Assembly (NCBI RefSeq): GCF_000963925.1
Contig: NZ_BAMV01000017.1
Span: 124,001 to 188,000, forward strand
Source: Acetobacter cibinongensis
GTDB lineage: Bacteria > Pseudomonadota > Alphaproteobacteria > Acetobacterales > Acetobacteraceae
DNA length: 64,000 nucleotides
Reading direction: 5' to 3'
The notes below the pieces were generated by a model. That model ran no database searches and was not told the DNA's origin. It saw only the letters and a program-made list of their open reading frames with translations. Positions 34,677 through 44,564 of the stretch are shown here, one piece after another. A program made the position numbers and the translations under genes. Each line of letters opens with the position of its first letter. The first letter of the stretch is position 1.

Positions 34677-36680
34677 ATGATACATGCCAGCCACTCAGTC
34701 CTTCCCTCGGGTTTCTCTCGTATGATGCGCTATGCACTGCCTGGGGCTCTGCTTACGCTCTTATCCGGCACGGCTCTGGCTGCTGGCGCGGCCCCTGCGC
34801 CAGCACAGCAGCCGGATAACCTGAGTGTTCAGACGGGAACAGACATACCGGCCAAAGTCTCTTTTCCAAATGCTGAGCAGCAGCGTGATTATATCAAGCG
34901 GGAAGTCATGGTGCCTATGCGCGATGGCGTAAAGCTTTACACTGTTTTGGTTATTCCTAAAAATACTCGTAATGCTCCTATTCTATTAACGCGCACGCCG
35001 TACCACGCAAAAAACCGTGTAGACCGAGTATCAAATGGTCTGACCATGCGCGAAATACTTCCACAGGGCGATGATGTGTTTGTGGAAGGGGGGTATATTC
35101 GCGTATTCCAGGATATTCGTGGGAAATATAATTCACAGGGCGATTATGTCATGACACGCCCCCCGCGTGGCCCGCTCAACCCCACCCAGACAGACGAAAC
35201 AACAGATGCGTGGGATACAATAGACTGGCTGGTCCATAACGTGCCGGAAAGCAACGGGCGAGTGGGGATGACTGGGTCATCCTACGAAGGCTTTACGGTT
35301 GTCATGGCGCTGCTTGACCCCCATCCGGCTCTGAAGGTGGCGGCACCAGAAAGCCCGATGGTGGATGGCTGGATGGGCGATGACTGGTTCCACTACGGTG
35401 CGTTCCGTCAGGGTGGTCTGGATTATTTTACATCCCAAATGACAGCCCGTGGATCTGGGGACACTATTCCGCGTAAAGATGCTGACGATTATACGAATTT
35501 CCTCAAAGCAGGGTCTGCAGGTGCTTTTGCAACACAGGCCGGGCTTGACCAATACCCGTTCTGGAACCGGATGCGGGCCCACCCGGCTTATGATTCTTTC
35601 TGGCAGGGGCAGGCTTTAGACAAACTACTGGCCTCTAAAAAACCCACTGTTCCTATGCTGTGGGAGCAGGGACTGTGGGACCAGGAAGATATGTGGGGCG
35701 CCATCCATGCGTGGCAGGCCATAAAAGATACAGATATCAAAACGCCGAATACCCTCGTTATGGGACCATGGCGGCATAGTGGCGTAAATTATAATGGGTC
35801 TAGCCTGGGGCCAATAGATTTTGAGGGCGATACGGCGCACCAATATCGGCGGGATGTGTTCCGTCCATTCTTTGATACCTATCTTAAACCCGGCAGTACA
35901 TCAGTACATTTGCCAGACGCCATTATTTACAATACGGGTGACCAGAAGTGGAATTATTACCGCTCATGGCCATCTGTTTGTGAAGCAGAGTGCAGCGGGG
36001 CGCTCACGCCTCTTTTCCTGTCAGCAGGGCATGGTTTGAGCTTCTCCAAACCGGGAAAAGAAAGTGCTGACAATTATATTTCAGATCCATCCCACCCCGT
36101 TCCTTTCCTGTCCCGTCCCTTTGCTTTTTCTGATGGGCCACGTTGGAAAAGCTGGCTGGTGCAGGATCAACGTGACGCAGAATCTCGCCCAGATGTCGTG
36201 ACATACGAGACAGGCGTTCTGGATGCGCCAGTGCGCGTAAGTGGCGTTCCTGTTGCAGACCTGTACGCAGCAACAACCGGGACGGATGCTGACTGGGTTG
36301 TAAAGTTGATAGATGTTCAGCCAGCGACAACACCGGATACCCCTAAAATGGGCGGATATGAACTTCCGGTTTCCATGGATATTTTCCGTGGGCGTTACCG
36401 CAAAAGCTTTGAAAAACCTGAAGCAATTGCAGCTAACCAGACAGAACATTATCACTTTTCTTTACCAGCCGTGAATCATGTGTTTGGCAAAGGGCATAGA
36501 ATCATGGTGCAAATTCAGTCTTCCTGGTTCCCGGTGTATGACCGCAACCCACAGAAGTTTGTGCCTAATATATTTGATGCAAAACCAGAAGATTATACAA
36601 CGGCAACACAAAGTATCCATTATGGTGGAGCGGCTTCGACCGCTATCCTCTTGCCTGTTGTAAAAGAGGATCAAAAATAA
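34677..36680 (+). CDS. aehA: Alpha-amino-acid ester hydrolase (beta-lactam antibiotic acylase)
   Basis: A 667-residue exported serine hydrolase of the CocE/NonD S15-type group, the same length as the Acetobacter turbidans enzyme. A signal peptide covers about the first 36 residues. The GxSYxG nucleophile motif is GSSYEG with Ser202; Asp335 (GLWDQED) and His367 (GPWRHSG) complete the triad, each three residues before the published A. turbidans Ser205/Asp338/His370. The carboxylate cluster that binds the alpha-amino group is also present as Asp236, Glu337 and Asp338. The C-terminal jelly-roll domain follows. It hydrolyses and transfers acyl groups of alpha-amino acid esters and amides, including ampicillin- and cephalexin-type beta-lactams; the natural substrate is unknown. 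Confidence 0.93.
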   Translation: MIHASHSVLPSGFSRMMRYALPGALLTLLSGTALAAGAAPAPAQQPDNLSVQTGTDIPAKVSFPNAEQQRDYIKREVMVPMRDGVKLYTVLVIPKNTRNAPILLTRTPYHAKNRVDRVSNGLTMREILPQGDDVFVEGGYIRVFQDIRGKYNSQGDYVMTRPPRGPLNPTQTDETTDAWDTIDWLVHNVPESNGRVGMTGSSYEGFTVVMALLDPHPALKVAAPESPMVDGWMGDDWFHYGAFRQGGLDYFTSQMTARGSGDTIPRKDADDYTNFLKAGSAGAFATQAGLDQYPFWNRMRAHPAYDSFWQGQALDKLLASKKPTVPMLWEQGLWDQEDMWGAIHAWQAIKDTDIKTPNTLVMGPWRHSGVNYNGSSLGPIDFEGDTAHQYRRDVFRPFFDTYLKPGSTSVHLPDAIIYNTGDQKWNYYRSWPSVCEAECSGALTPLFLSAGHGLSFSKPGKESADNYISDPSHPVPFLSRPFAFSDGPRWKSWLVQDQRDAESRPDVVTYETGVLDAPVRVSGVPVADLYAATTGTDADWVVKLIDVQPATTPDTPKMGGYELPVSMDIFRGRYRKSFEKPEAIAANQTEHYHFSLPAVNHVFGKGHRIMVQIQSSWFPVYDRNPQKFVPNIFDAKPEDYTTATQSIHYGGAASTAILLPVVKEDQK

Positions 36681-36711
36681 AAGAGTGAAACACTAAATTT
36701 TTGAAACAGTG

Positions 36712-36746
36712 GAAGGCATGTGTTGTATTAAACACATGCCTTTTTT
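36712..36746 (+). terminator. Terminator of aehA
   Basis: Stem AAGGCATGTGTT/AACACATGCCTT around GTATTA followed by six T, 31 bases after the aehA stop and just before the next start. Confidence 0.9.
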
Positions 36747-36764
36747 CATGAATGGACACAGGGT

Positions 36765-37568
36765 ATGACACTCAAAAAAATCGTTCATATGGCGCAGATG
36801 ACAGCAGCTGATATGCGGGAGGTTGCGCAGCGTAATCCTGTTATTCTTTTGCCGTTGGGTAGTTTTGAAGACCAGGGCCCACACATGCCTATGGGTGACT
36901 ATCTGTTAGCGGATGCGATTGCAGAACGTATAGCGTTGGCAGCAATGCAAGAGGGGTGTGAGACCTATGTTGCGCCTGTTCTCCCTTTTGGGGGAGCAGA
37001 TTACTTTGGATATATGCCAGGTGGTATTGCGCTTTCACAAACAACATTACGTGCCGTTATTGAGGATATGCTTGGCAACCTGATACGGCATGGCTTTACA
37101 AAGTTGATTATCCTGAATGGGCATGGTGGCAACTGCACCATGATTCATGATGTTACACAGTCTATTTTAAAAAAGAACCATATCATTATTCCAAGTTTTT
37201 ATTTATGGCGTGTTGCGGCAGCTTATCTGCCTGCCGTCGTTGGCGAGGAAAAAGCAAAACAATCAGGTGGTCACGGCGCTAATCCGTTAACCAGTATAGC
37301 GCTTTATCTCAAACCTGATTTAGTCAAAACAGAAAATTTAAAACAACAAGCTCTTGATAAGAAGGCTTGGGGCTTACCCGTTCTTGATTTTGGGACTGTT
37401 GAACTGAATGGCGTACCAATCTCCATCCCTCTGGAAGGGGACCAGACCGCCACGCAAGGTATTGGGCGTGGCAACCCGTATTTGTGCGATGGTAAAACGG
37501 GGGAGGCTTTAACAGATCATCTTGTTAAAATAGGCGTAAAATTAATAAAACATTTGTTAGAGCAATAA
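36765..37568 (+). CDS. Creatininase-family protein, cytoplasmic
   Basis: A 267-residue amidohydrolase-like protein without a signal peptide. The first metal-site strand reads LPLGSFEDQGPHMPMGDYLLAD, a variant of the E-x-H-G-P-H...T-D motif in which the His is Gln and the Asp is shifted; this EDQGPH form also occurs in other proteobacterial homologues. NGHGGNCT supplies the conserved histidine, and SGGHGANPLTS the second-half motif. Creatininase itself opens creatinine, while relatives act on other lactams or on peptides (MftE). It lies between two terminators and so is transcribed alone. The substrate is unknown. Confidence 0.82.
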   Translation: MTLKKIVHMAQMTAADMREVAQRNPVILLPLGSFEDQGPHMPMGDYLLADAIAERIALAAMQEGCETYVAPVLPFGGADYFGYMPGGIALSQTTLRAVIEDMLGNLIRHGFTKLIILNGHGGNCTMIHDVTQSILKKNHIIIPSFYLWRVAAAYLPAVVGEEKAKQSGGHGANPLTSIALYLKPDLVKTENLKQQALDKKAWGLPVLDFGTVELNGVPISIPLEGDQTATQGIGRGNPYLCDGKTGEALTDHLVKIGVKLIKHLLEQ

Positions 37569-37575
37569 AGGAAAA

Positions 37576-37610
37576 GTTTTGCCCCCTGAGTTTCATCAAG
37601 GGGGCAAAAC
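37576..37610. terminator. Bidirectional terminator between the creatininase-like gene and the alcohol dehydrogenase gene
   Basis: A perfect 12-base stem GTTTTGCCCCCT/AGGGGGCAAAAC 8 bases from each of two convergent stop codons. Confidence 0.88.
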
Positions 37611-37618
37611 GCGTATTA

Positions 37619-38647
37619 TCACTGCCGAAAATCGAGAACGATACGGCCTTCCACCTGACCTTTTTCCAATTTCTCAAAAATAGTATTGATATTTTCGAGC
37701 TTATCCGTCTGGGTCACAGACGTAATTTTACCATCAGCAAAAAATGAGAGTGCCTCAATCATATCCAGACGCGTACCAACAATGGACCCGCGAATGGTGG
37801 TGCCTTTCATAACCATATCAAAAATTGAAATCGGGAATTCGCCAGGTGGCAGACCATTCAGGACAAGAGTGCCACCAGAGCGTACATATCCCATAGCTTG
37901 TGAAAAGGCCTTTGTAGAAACAGCCGTAATAAGACCGCCATGTGCGCCGCCTACCTCTTTGTGAACAAAGGCAGCCGGATCTGTTTTGAGAGCGTTTACC
38001 GTGTGTGCTGCACCAAGTTTACGCGCTGTTTCCAGTTTGTCGTCATCAATATCAACGGCAATAATATTAAGGCCCATGGCAACACCATATTGTACAGCCA
38101 TTTGCCCTAACCCCCCCACGCCAGAGACAGCAACCCATTGGCCTGCCTTGGCATCGGTCATTTTCAGGCCCTTATATACGGTTAACCCCGCGCATAGCAC
38201 AGGGGCAATCTTGATGGGGTCAACGCCTTTCGGAAGACGGGCAACGTAGTTTGGGTCTGCCACAACATATTCTGCAAAGCACCCGTTAACGGAATACCCT
38301 GTGTCCTCTTGTTTGGCGCATAATGTTTCCCAGCCTGACAAGCAATGGTCACAATGGCCACAGGCGGAATACAGCCAGGGCACACCTACTTCATCGCCTT
38401 CTTTCACCCAACTTACGTTTGCACCCACTTTAACAACCGTGCCTACGCCCTCATGGCCGGGAATAAAGGGGAGAGTTGGTTTTGCGGGCCAGTCCCCGTG
38501 GGCCGCGTGCAGGTCTGTATGGCATACGCCACAGGCAATCATTTTTACCAGAATCTGGTTTGCGTTAATGTCTGGAATAGCCAGTTCTTCAATGCTCAGG
38601 GGTTTGCCAAATTCCCGAACAACGGCGGCTTTCATTTTTCCTGACAT
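37619..38647 (-). CDS. adhP: Zinc-dependent alcohol dehydrogenase, AdhP type
   Basis: A 342-residue cytoplasmic medium-chain dehydrogenase. The catalytic zinc ligands are Cys42 (CGVCHTD), His65-Glu66 (GHEGVG) and the cysteine in PVLCAGLTVYKG; the structural zinc cysteines are 96, 99, 102 and 110. The NAD-binding GVGGLGQMA loop follows. The sequence is of the ethanol-preferring, propanol-type bacterial group. In acetic acid bacteria ethanol is oxidised mainly by membrane PQQ enzymes; soluble NAD enzymes like this one serve other phases of growth. The ATG at 38647 (MSGKMKAAVV) has AAGGGA upstream and is preferred to an in-frame start 66 bases earlier. Confidence 0.92.
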   Translation of the reverse strand: MSGKMKAAVVREFGKPLSIEELAIPDINANQILVKMIACGVCHTDLHAAHGDWPAKPTLPFIPGHEGVGTVVKVGANVSWVKEGDEVGVPWLYSACGHCDHCLSGWETLCAKQEDTGYSVNGCFAEYVVADPNYVARLPKGVDPIKIAPVLCAGLTVYKGLKMTDAKAGQWVAVSGVGGLGQMAVQYGVAMGLNIIAVDIDDDKLETARKLGAAHTVNALKTDPAAFVHKEVGGAHGGLITAVSTKAFSQAMGYVRSGGTLVLNGLPPGEFPISIFDMVMKGTTIRGSIVGTRLDMIEALSFFADGKITSVTQTDKLENINTIFEKLEKGQVEGRIVLDFRQ

Positions 38648-38855
38648 GTTTTTGTTCCCTTTGTGCTGTGCGATGCAGGGTTTGTCCAGGGCAACGCACG
38701 TTTCTTTACACAAAGAGGTTACAGCACAATAAGATGAGATGCCTATAGAGAGTTATAAGAATTTTGAATGAACAAGTTATATAATAACATTTTCAAAGAG
38801 TGCTCGTCTCCTGGATTTTTCAAGGCGTACAAAAATGGTGCTCATTATGCCACTG

Positions 38856-40397
38856 TTAATCTTTATCTTTAGTTAAAGATGCCCATTTCCGACCATCACG
38901 GGCTAATAATGTCTCGGCACTGAGCGGGCCACTGCTTCCGGCGGTATAAAAGTCGAGTTTTGATTTTTCGGTGTCTTGTAAAATACCATTTACGGCACGC
39001 CAGGCGGCCTCAATATTGTCAGCGCGCTGGAACAGGGTGGCATTCCCTTGCAGGCAGTCATAAAGCAAAGTTTCATAACCAATATTGGGTGTGTTTCCAA
39101 AAGACTTTTCATATCGGAATTCGGATGTGACTTCAGAGACTATTGTCTCCGGCCCTGGATTCTTGACGTTAAAATACAGGTTTGCACCTTTATCCGGACG
39201 GATATTGTAAACAAACCGGTTGGCGGCTTCTGGCTCGCCTTGGCCGGTATGGAACAAGGGGTTTGTCGGTGCTTTAAATTGCACAACAATTTCAGTGACC
39301 GCCCTGCTCAGGGCTTTCCCGGTACGCAGGTAAAACGGCACGCCCTGCCAGCGTGCTGTTTCAATATCAACTCTGAGTGCGGCATAGGTTTCCGTCATGC
39401 TATCAGGGCTGACACCCTGACTATCACGGTAGGAGGGAACGGCGCGCCCCTTGCAGGTGCCTGCCTGATATTGGCCCCGTACCATATTGTCTGGCGTTAT
39501 GGGGCGTATGGCCTCAAAAACAGCCTGCTTGGCATTGCGGATTTCTTCAGAGTTGAGAGATACTGGCCGCTCCATGGCCACCAAGGCAAGAATTTGGAAA
39601 AGATGATTGGGCACCATGTCCCGTAAAGCGCCGGTAGCATCGTAAAACACGCCGCGTCCTTCAACCGAGAGTGTTTCAGCGGCCGTAATCTGGATATGGT
39701 CGATATAGTCTTTGCACCAGAGGGGCTCGAACAGGATATTGCTGAAGCGCAGGGCAAGAAGGTTCTGCACCGTCTCTTTACCCAAGAAATGATCCACACG
39801 GTAAATCTGCTTTTCGTGGAGTATGGAGAGAAGGTGCGTGTTGAGGGCCTGAGCGGATTGTAAGTTCGTCCCAAATGGTTTTTCAATGACAACCCGCCGG
39901 AACTGGTCCGTCTTTTCCAGCAGCAGCCCTGCCTGAGACAGGGTAGTGGTTGCTGGTTCGAAAAAACGGGGTGGCGTTGCCAGATAAAAAACGACGTTCC
40001 GCCCGGTAACAAGCGCACTTAATGGCGATAGGGCTGCCGGGTCCGTAAAATTGAGGGACAGATAGTGCATACGGCTGGAGAGCCACTGCCATGCGGAATG
40101 ATTGAGCGTGGCACTGGAAGAGGCGGCATGCCGCTCCCGCATGGAGTTTTCCAGCCGAGACTGAAGAGAAGAAACCCAACCCTGCGTTGTCTGCTCTTCC
40201 AGGCTGACCCCAATGATCTGGAAGTCTTCTGGTAGGAATTTGCTGCATGCCAGATCGTATAAGGCGGGAACAAGCAGCCTGTGTGTCAGGTCTCCGCCTG
40301 CGCCCAGAATGACCAGTGTGCAGGCAGGTGCCGGATGTGTGGCAGCCGGTGCGGCAGTGGCGGCATGAAGAGCAGCAGAGGGGGAACGCAGGGTCAA
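38856..40397 (-). CDS. zwf: Glucose-6-phosphate 1-dehydrogenase
   Basis: A 513-residue enzyme oxidising glucose 6-phosphate to 6-phosphogluconolactone, the entry of the pentose phosphate pathway, the main sugar route in acetic acid bacteria. The nucleotide-binding loop is GAGGDLTHRLLVPALY (GAGGDL instead of the common GASGDL), the substrate lysine lies in VVIEKPFG, and the active-site signature is RVDHFLGKETVQN. An N-terminal Ala/Thr-rich tail of about 20 residues precedes the core. No pgl or gnd gene is adjacent. The 168 bases to asd, on the other side, hold divergent promoters. Confidence 0.96.
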   Translation of the reverse strand: MTLRSPSAALHAATAAPAATHPAPACTLVILGAGGDLTHRLLVPALYDLACSKFLPEDFQIIGVSLEEQTTQGWVSSLQSRLENSMRERHAASSSATLNHSAWQWLSSRMHYLSLNFTDPAALSPLSALVTGRNVVFYLATPPRFFEPATTTLSQAGLLLEKTDQFRRVVIEKPFGTNLQSAQALNTHLLSILHEKQIYRVDHFLGKETVQNLLALRFSNILFEPLWCKDYIDHIQITAAETLSVEGRGVFYDATGALRDMVPNHLFQILALVAMERPVSLNSEEIRNAKQAVFEAIRPITPDNMVRGQYQAGTCKGRAVPSYRDSQGVSPDSMTETYAALRVDIETARWQGVPFYLRTGKALSRAVTEIVVQFKAPTNPLFHTGQGEPEAANRFVYNIRPDKGANLYFNVKNPGPETIVSEVTSEFRYEKSFGNTPNIGYETLLYDCLQGNATLFQRADNIEAAWRAVNGILQDTEKSKLDFYTAGSSGPLSAETLLARDGRKWASLTKDKD

Positions 40398-40565
40398 AAC
40401 GGGTCTCCTTCACCAGAGTGCAAAATAGACGCACCGTGCACGGAACGTAGAAAATCGTGGTTTTCTGGCCTGTAGTCAGGTGCCTGACAATTCCCTTTGC
40501 ACCCACTTTAGTTTAGGTTGCGTGCCCGGCCAGACTTTTAACAAAAACAGAATATAGGTGACGTA

Positions 40566-41588
40566 ATGGGGTATCGGGTTGCAGTTGTAGGTGCCACAGG
40601 TGCTGTGGGGCGTGAAATACTCAAGACTCTCGCTGAGCGGGACTTCCCGATTAGCGATATTGTCGCCCTTGCCTCCCCCCGTTCTGTTGGCCGGGAAGTG
40701 TCCTTTGGTGATCGTACACTCAAGGTCCAGAACCTTGAGACATTCGATTTTACCGGCTGGGACGTTGGCTTGTTCTCGCCCGGTGGGTCTGTGTCCGCCA
40801 AGTATGCTCCTATTGCTGCCAAGGCCGGGTGCGTTGTCATTGATAACACATCCCATTTCCGTATGGAGCCGGGTGTGCCGCTGGTTGTGCCAGAAGTAAA
40901 CCCCAATGCTCTTAAGGGCATGAAACATAACATCATTGCCAACCCTAACTGCTCCACCATTCAGATGGTTGTGGCCTTAAAGCCGCTGCATGACCTGTTT
41001 GGCCTCAAGCGTGTTGTGGTCTCCACCTATCAGGCGGTTGCAGGTGCCGGGAAAGACGGCATGGATGAACTGTTTGCCCAGACCCGCGGCAGCTTTGTGA
41101 ATGATCCGCCCAAAATTGAACAGTTCCAGAAGCAGATTGCCTTTAACTGCATTCCCCAGATTGACCGCTTCATGGATGATGGTGCCACCAAAGAAGAGTG
41201 GAAAATGACAGTCGAGACCAAGAAAATTCTTGATCCTGATATTGCCGTTATTGCCACTTGTGTGCGTGTGCCTGTGTTTATCGGCCATTCCGAGTCCGTC
41301 ATTGCCGAGTTTGAAGAGCCGGTTGATCTGGCCCAGGCGCGTGCCGCCCTGCGTGAAGCAGACGGCGTGATCCTGCGGGATGAGCGGGAAGATGGTGGTT
41401 ATGTGACCCCGATTGAGTGTGTGGGGGAAGATGCCACCTATGTGTCCCGCCTGCGCATTGACCCTACGGTTCCGCACGGTCTGGCGTTCTGGTGTGTGTC
41501 TGACAATCTGCGCAAGGGCGCTGCCCTGAATGCGGTACAGATTGCTGAAACCATGATTGCGCTGGATCTGCTGCCAAAACACGGCTGA
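40566..41588 (+). CDS. asd: Aspartate-semialdehyde dehydrogenase
   Basis: A 340-residue enzyme reducing aspartyl phosphate to aspartate semialdehyde, a branch point for lysine, threonine, methionine and diaminopimelate. It starts with the NADP loop VAVVGATGAVGRE; the nucleophile is Cys129 in NPNCSTIQ, and VVSTYQAVAGAGKDGMDEL and a central EEWKMTVETKKIL region (usual EExK motif) follow. Length is normal. It is transcribed alone, with sdhC starting 140 bases downstream. Confidence 0.96.
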   Translation: MGYRVAVVGATGAVGREILKTLAERDFPISDIVALASPRSVGREVSFGDRTLKVQNLETFDFTGWDVGLFSPGGSVSAKYAPIAAKAGCVVIDNTSHFRMEPGVPLVVPEVNPNALKGMKHNIIANPNCSTIQMVVALKPLHDLFGLKRVVVSTYQAVAGAGKDGMDELFAQTRGSFVNDPPKIEQFQKQIAFNCIPQIDRFMDDGATKEEWKMTVETKKILDPDIAVIATCVRVPVFIGHSESVIAEFEEPVDLAQARAALREADGVILRDEREDGGYVTPIECVGEDATYVSRLRIDPTVPHGLAFWCVSDNLRKGAALNAVQIAETMIALDLLPKHG

Positions 41589-41728
41589 GTGAGGCGGCCC
41601 CGCCTCTCGGTCTCGTGTTGCCTGACCGAATTGACCGCTTGGCAGGCGGGGCGTAGGAAAAAATTCAATGCTGGAACACCGGCACACAGGCTGGTGTAGG
41701 GATAGACGGACGGGATACGAGGCGGACA

Positions 41729-42202
41729 ATGCAGGATATCCGAAAGGCCCTCTATGTGGGAAACCGCAGTGACGGCGAACTGATACAGCGGCCTATGTCG
41801 CCGCATTTGCAAATCTACCGTAGTCGGCTTTCTATGGTTCTCTCCATTTCGAACCGTATTACGGGCGTTGTGGCAACAGGTGGGGCTGCCTTGGGCGTGT
41901 TCTGGCTGTCTGCCGCTGCCAAAGGGCCGAAGTCTTTTGAAGTTGCGCGGAAAGTAACAGGCAACCCGGTTGGCCAGCTTGCGCTGGTTGGGTGGCTTGC
42001 TTCCGTCGTGTTTCATACTGTGGGTGGTATTCGCCACCTGATCTGGGACAGCGGTTACCGCTACGACAAGGCCGAAATTAATAAGGACGGCCCAATTGCT
42101 GTTGGTGTCACGGCTGGCGTGAGCACGGCTCTCGCTGCTGGCCTTCTGACAGTAGCCTGTGGACGCTCACGCAAGCGTGCGAAAATTGGGAAGGCATCCT
42201 GA
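41729..42202 (+). CDS. sdhC: Succinate dehydrogenase cytochrome b556 subunit
   Basis: A 157-residue membrane anchor of complex II. RPMSPHLQIYR near residue 21 and SNRITGVVATGG are the family signatures; His96 and His103 in FHTVGGIRHLIWD include the heme b ligand. Three hydrophobic helices are visible. It is the first gene of sdhCDAB, with sdhD one base downstream of its stop. Confidence 0.95.
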   Translation: MQDIRKALYVGNRSDGELIQRPMSPHLQIYRSRLSMVLSISNRITGVVATGGAALGVFWLSAAAKGPKSFEVARKVTGNPVGQLALVGWLASVVFHTVGGIRHLIWDSGYRYDKAEINKDGPIAVGVTAGVSTALAAGLLTVACGRSRKRAKIGKAS

Positions 42203-42203
42203 A

Positions 42204-42620
42204 ATGAATGCGCCTTTATCACATGTTGAGGTCATGCGTTCGCAGCTTGGGCGGGCTCGTGGTCTGGGGGCTGGTGGCTCCGGTGTCGGCCATTGGTGGG
42301 CAGAGCGTGTTTCTGCTGCGTCCCTGCTACCGCTTTCCACATGGTTTATTGTTCAGATGTTCCGCCTTGGCGGAGCAGACCATAAAGATGTGGTGAGCTG
42401 GGGCGGAAAGCCCATTAACGCAACCATGCTGACAGCCCTGATCATTACCACATTCTACCACGCCCAGCTTGGGTTGCAGGTGATTGTGGATGACTATGTT
42501 CATGGCAAAGCCCACCTGCCCACGCGGATTCTGGTTAAAATTGGAACGTCGCTGATTGGGCTTCTGGGTGTGTTTGCCGTCATCAAACTGGTGGCAACAG
42601 CAAGCAGCCGTAAATCCTGA
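42204..42620 (+). CDS. sdhD: Succinate dehydrogenase hydrophobic membrane anchor subunit
   Basis: A 138-residue protein with three hydrophobic helices that, with SdhC, binds heme and quinone. GSGVGHWWAERVSA and the YHAQLGLQVIVDDYVHG segment with a candidate heme-ligand histidine are characteristic of alphaproteobacterial SdhD. The ATG at 42204 is one base after the sdhC stop, with GGGAAGG at suitable distance; a longer frame extends into sdhC and is not supported. Confidence 0.93.
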   Translation: MNAPLSHVEVMRSQLGRARGLGAGGSGVGHWWAERVSAASLLPLSTWFIVQMFRLGGADHKDVVSWGGKPINATMLTALIITTFYHAQLGLQVIVDDYVHGKAHLPTRILVKIGTSLIGLLGVFAVIKLVATASSRKS

Positions 42621-42716
42621 CCAAAATACTGAGCCTTATGCCGCTGGTCTGAGCAGACAGGTGCGGCATGAATCCTGAGACATGACAGGCCGAACGCACA
42701 TGGGAGCGCCGTCACG

Positions 42717-44528
42717 ATGAATGCTTCTTCCTCTCCTTCCCGGGGAGCTTACCGAATTGTTGACCACGCCTATGATGTGGTTGTTGTAGGTGCCGGGGGC
42801 TCCGGCCTGCGTGCCACGCTGGGCATGGGGGCCGCTGGCCTTAAAACTGCCTGCGTAACCAAAGTGTTTCCAACCCGTAGCCATACCGTGGCGGCACAGG
42901 GCGGCATTGGCGCGTCTCTTGGCAACATGGCAGAAGATAACTGGCGCTGGCATATGTATGACACCGTAAAGGGGTCAGACTGGCTGGGGGATCAGGACGC
43001 TATTGAGTTCATGTGCCGTGAGGCCGTGCCCGCCGTGCAGGAACTGGAACATTTTGGTGTGCCTTTCTCCCGCACGGAAGATGGCAAAATCTATCAGCGT
43101 CCGTTTGGCGGGCATATGAGCGATTACGGCAAGGCCCCCGTGCCCCGCGCCTGTGCTGCGGCCGACCGTACCGGCCACGCCATTCTGCATACGCTGTACC
43201 AACAGTGCCTGAAGCATAACGTTGAATTCTTTGTTGAATACTTCGCCATTGACCTGATCATGGATGATGAAGGGGCATGCCGGGGTGTTATGGCCTGGTG
43301 TCAGGATGATGGCACCATGCATCGCTTCAATGCCAAAATGGTGGTTCTGGCAACAGGCGGCTATGGCCGTGCTTACCAGTCCTGCACCTCCGCCCATACC
43401 TGTACGGGTGATGGTAACGGTATGGCGATGCGCGCTGGTATTCCTACGCAGGATATGGAGTTTGTGCAGTTTCACCCAACCGGCATTTACCCGGCAGGGT
43501 GCCTGCTGACGGAAGGCTGCCGTGGTGAAGGCGGGTATCTGACCAACTCGGAAGGGGAACGCTTTATGGAGCGGTATGCTCCTACGGCCAAAGACCTTGC
43601 CTCGCGTGACGTGGTCTCCCGCGCTATGACCATCGAAATTAACGAAGGCCGTGGTGTTGGTCCGAAAAAAGACCATATCATGATGCATCTGGAGCATCTG
43701 GGCGCAGATCTTCTGCACCAGCGCCTGCCGGGGATCAGTGAGACAGCCCGTGTGTTTGCTGGTGTGGATGTCACCAAGGAACCGGTGCCTGTGCTGCCAA
43801 CAGTGCATTATAATATGGGCGGCATTCCTACCAATATTCATGGTGAGGTTATTCGTCCCACCAAGGATGATCCGAATGCTGTTGTGCCCGGCCTTATGGC
43901 TGTGGGTGAAGCGGCCTGCGTTTCCGTGCATGGGGCAAACCGCCTTGGCACAAACTCACTGCTTGACCTGATTGTTTTTGGCCGTGCTGCATCCCGCCGT
44001 GCTGCCGAGGTGGTGAAACCAACCGACTTCATCAAGCCTTTGCCTGCTGGTGCAGGTGAAGCAGCGCTCGACCGGTTGGATGCCCTGCGTTATGCCAAAG
44101 GTGGCACCAAGGTTTCTGCCATGCGTGAGCGCCTGCAACGTGACATGCAGGCTCATGCGGCTGTTTTCCGGACTGAAGAAAGCCTTCAGGAAGGGGTGAA
44201 CAAAATTCACGAAATCTGGGGCGGCATGAGCGATATTTCCGTGTCTGACTCATCACTGATCTGGAACAGTGACCTGATGGAAGCGCTGGAATTTGAAAAC
44301 CTGCTGGCCAACGGCACAGCCACGCTGGAAAGCGGTTTGGCCCGCCATGAAAGCCGCGGCGCGCACGCCCGTGACGATTACCCGGACCGTGACGACAAGG
44401 AGTGGATGAAGCACTCCGTTTCCTGGCTGGACGAAAAAGGCAACGTAAAGCTGACCTATCGCCCGGTTCATATGAAGACTTTGACAGATGACGTTGAAGT
44501 CTTCCCACCCAAAAAGCGCGTTTACTGA
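42717..44528 (+). CDS. sdhA: Succinate dehydrogenase flavoprotein subunit
   Basis: A 603-residue subunit with covalent FAD. The dinucleotide loop is [13 protein letters not shown], the FAD-linked histidine lies in [16 protein letters not shown], and active-site blocks [35 protein letters not shown] and [20 protein letters not shown] are all complete. It oxidises succinate to fumarate in the TCA cycle. In many acetic acid bacteria complex II is variable or missing (Gluconobacter lacks it), so an intact set favours Acetobacter or a relative. Confidence 0.97.
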   Translation: MNASSSPSRGAYRIVDHAYDVVVVGAGGSGLRATLGMGAAGLKTACVTKVFPTRSHTVAAQGGIGASLGNMAEDNWRWHMYDTVKGSDWLGDQDAIEFMCREAVPAVQELEHFGVPFSRTEDGKIYQRPFGGHMSDYGKAPVPRACAAADRTGHAILHTLYQQCLKHNVEFFVEYFAIDLIMDDEGACRGVMAWCQDDGTMHRFNAKMVVLATGGYGRAYQSCTSAHTCTGDGNGMAMRAGIPTQDMEFVQFHPTGIYPAGCLLTEGCRGEGGYLTNSEGERFMERYAPTAKDLASRDVVSRAMTIEINEGRGVGPKKDHIMMHLEHLGADLLHQRLPGISETARVFAGVDVTKEPVPVLPTVHYNMGGIPTNIHGEVIRPTKDDPNAVVPGLMAVGEAACVSVHGANRLGTNSLLDLIVFGRAASRRAAEVVKPTDFIKPLPAGAGEAALDRLDALRYAKGGTKVSAMRERLQRDMQAHAAVFRTEESLQEGVNKIHEIWGGMSDISVSDSSLIWNSDLMEALEFENLLANGTATLESGLARHESRGAHARDDYPDRDDKEWMKHSVSWLDEKGNVKLTYRPVHMKTLTDDVEVFPPKKRVY

Positions 44529-44564
44529 TCTGCCGGCACGATCGAGCGAAAAAGGGAGGTAAAG

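Noticed and set aside
42975-43931. 318-codon minus-strand frame inside sdhA
   Set aside because: Antisense shadow of the highly conserved sdhA; composition rich in His, as expected from the reverse frame.
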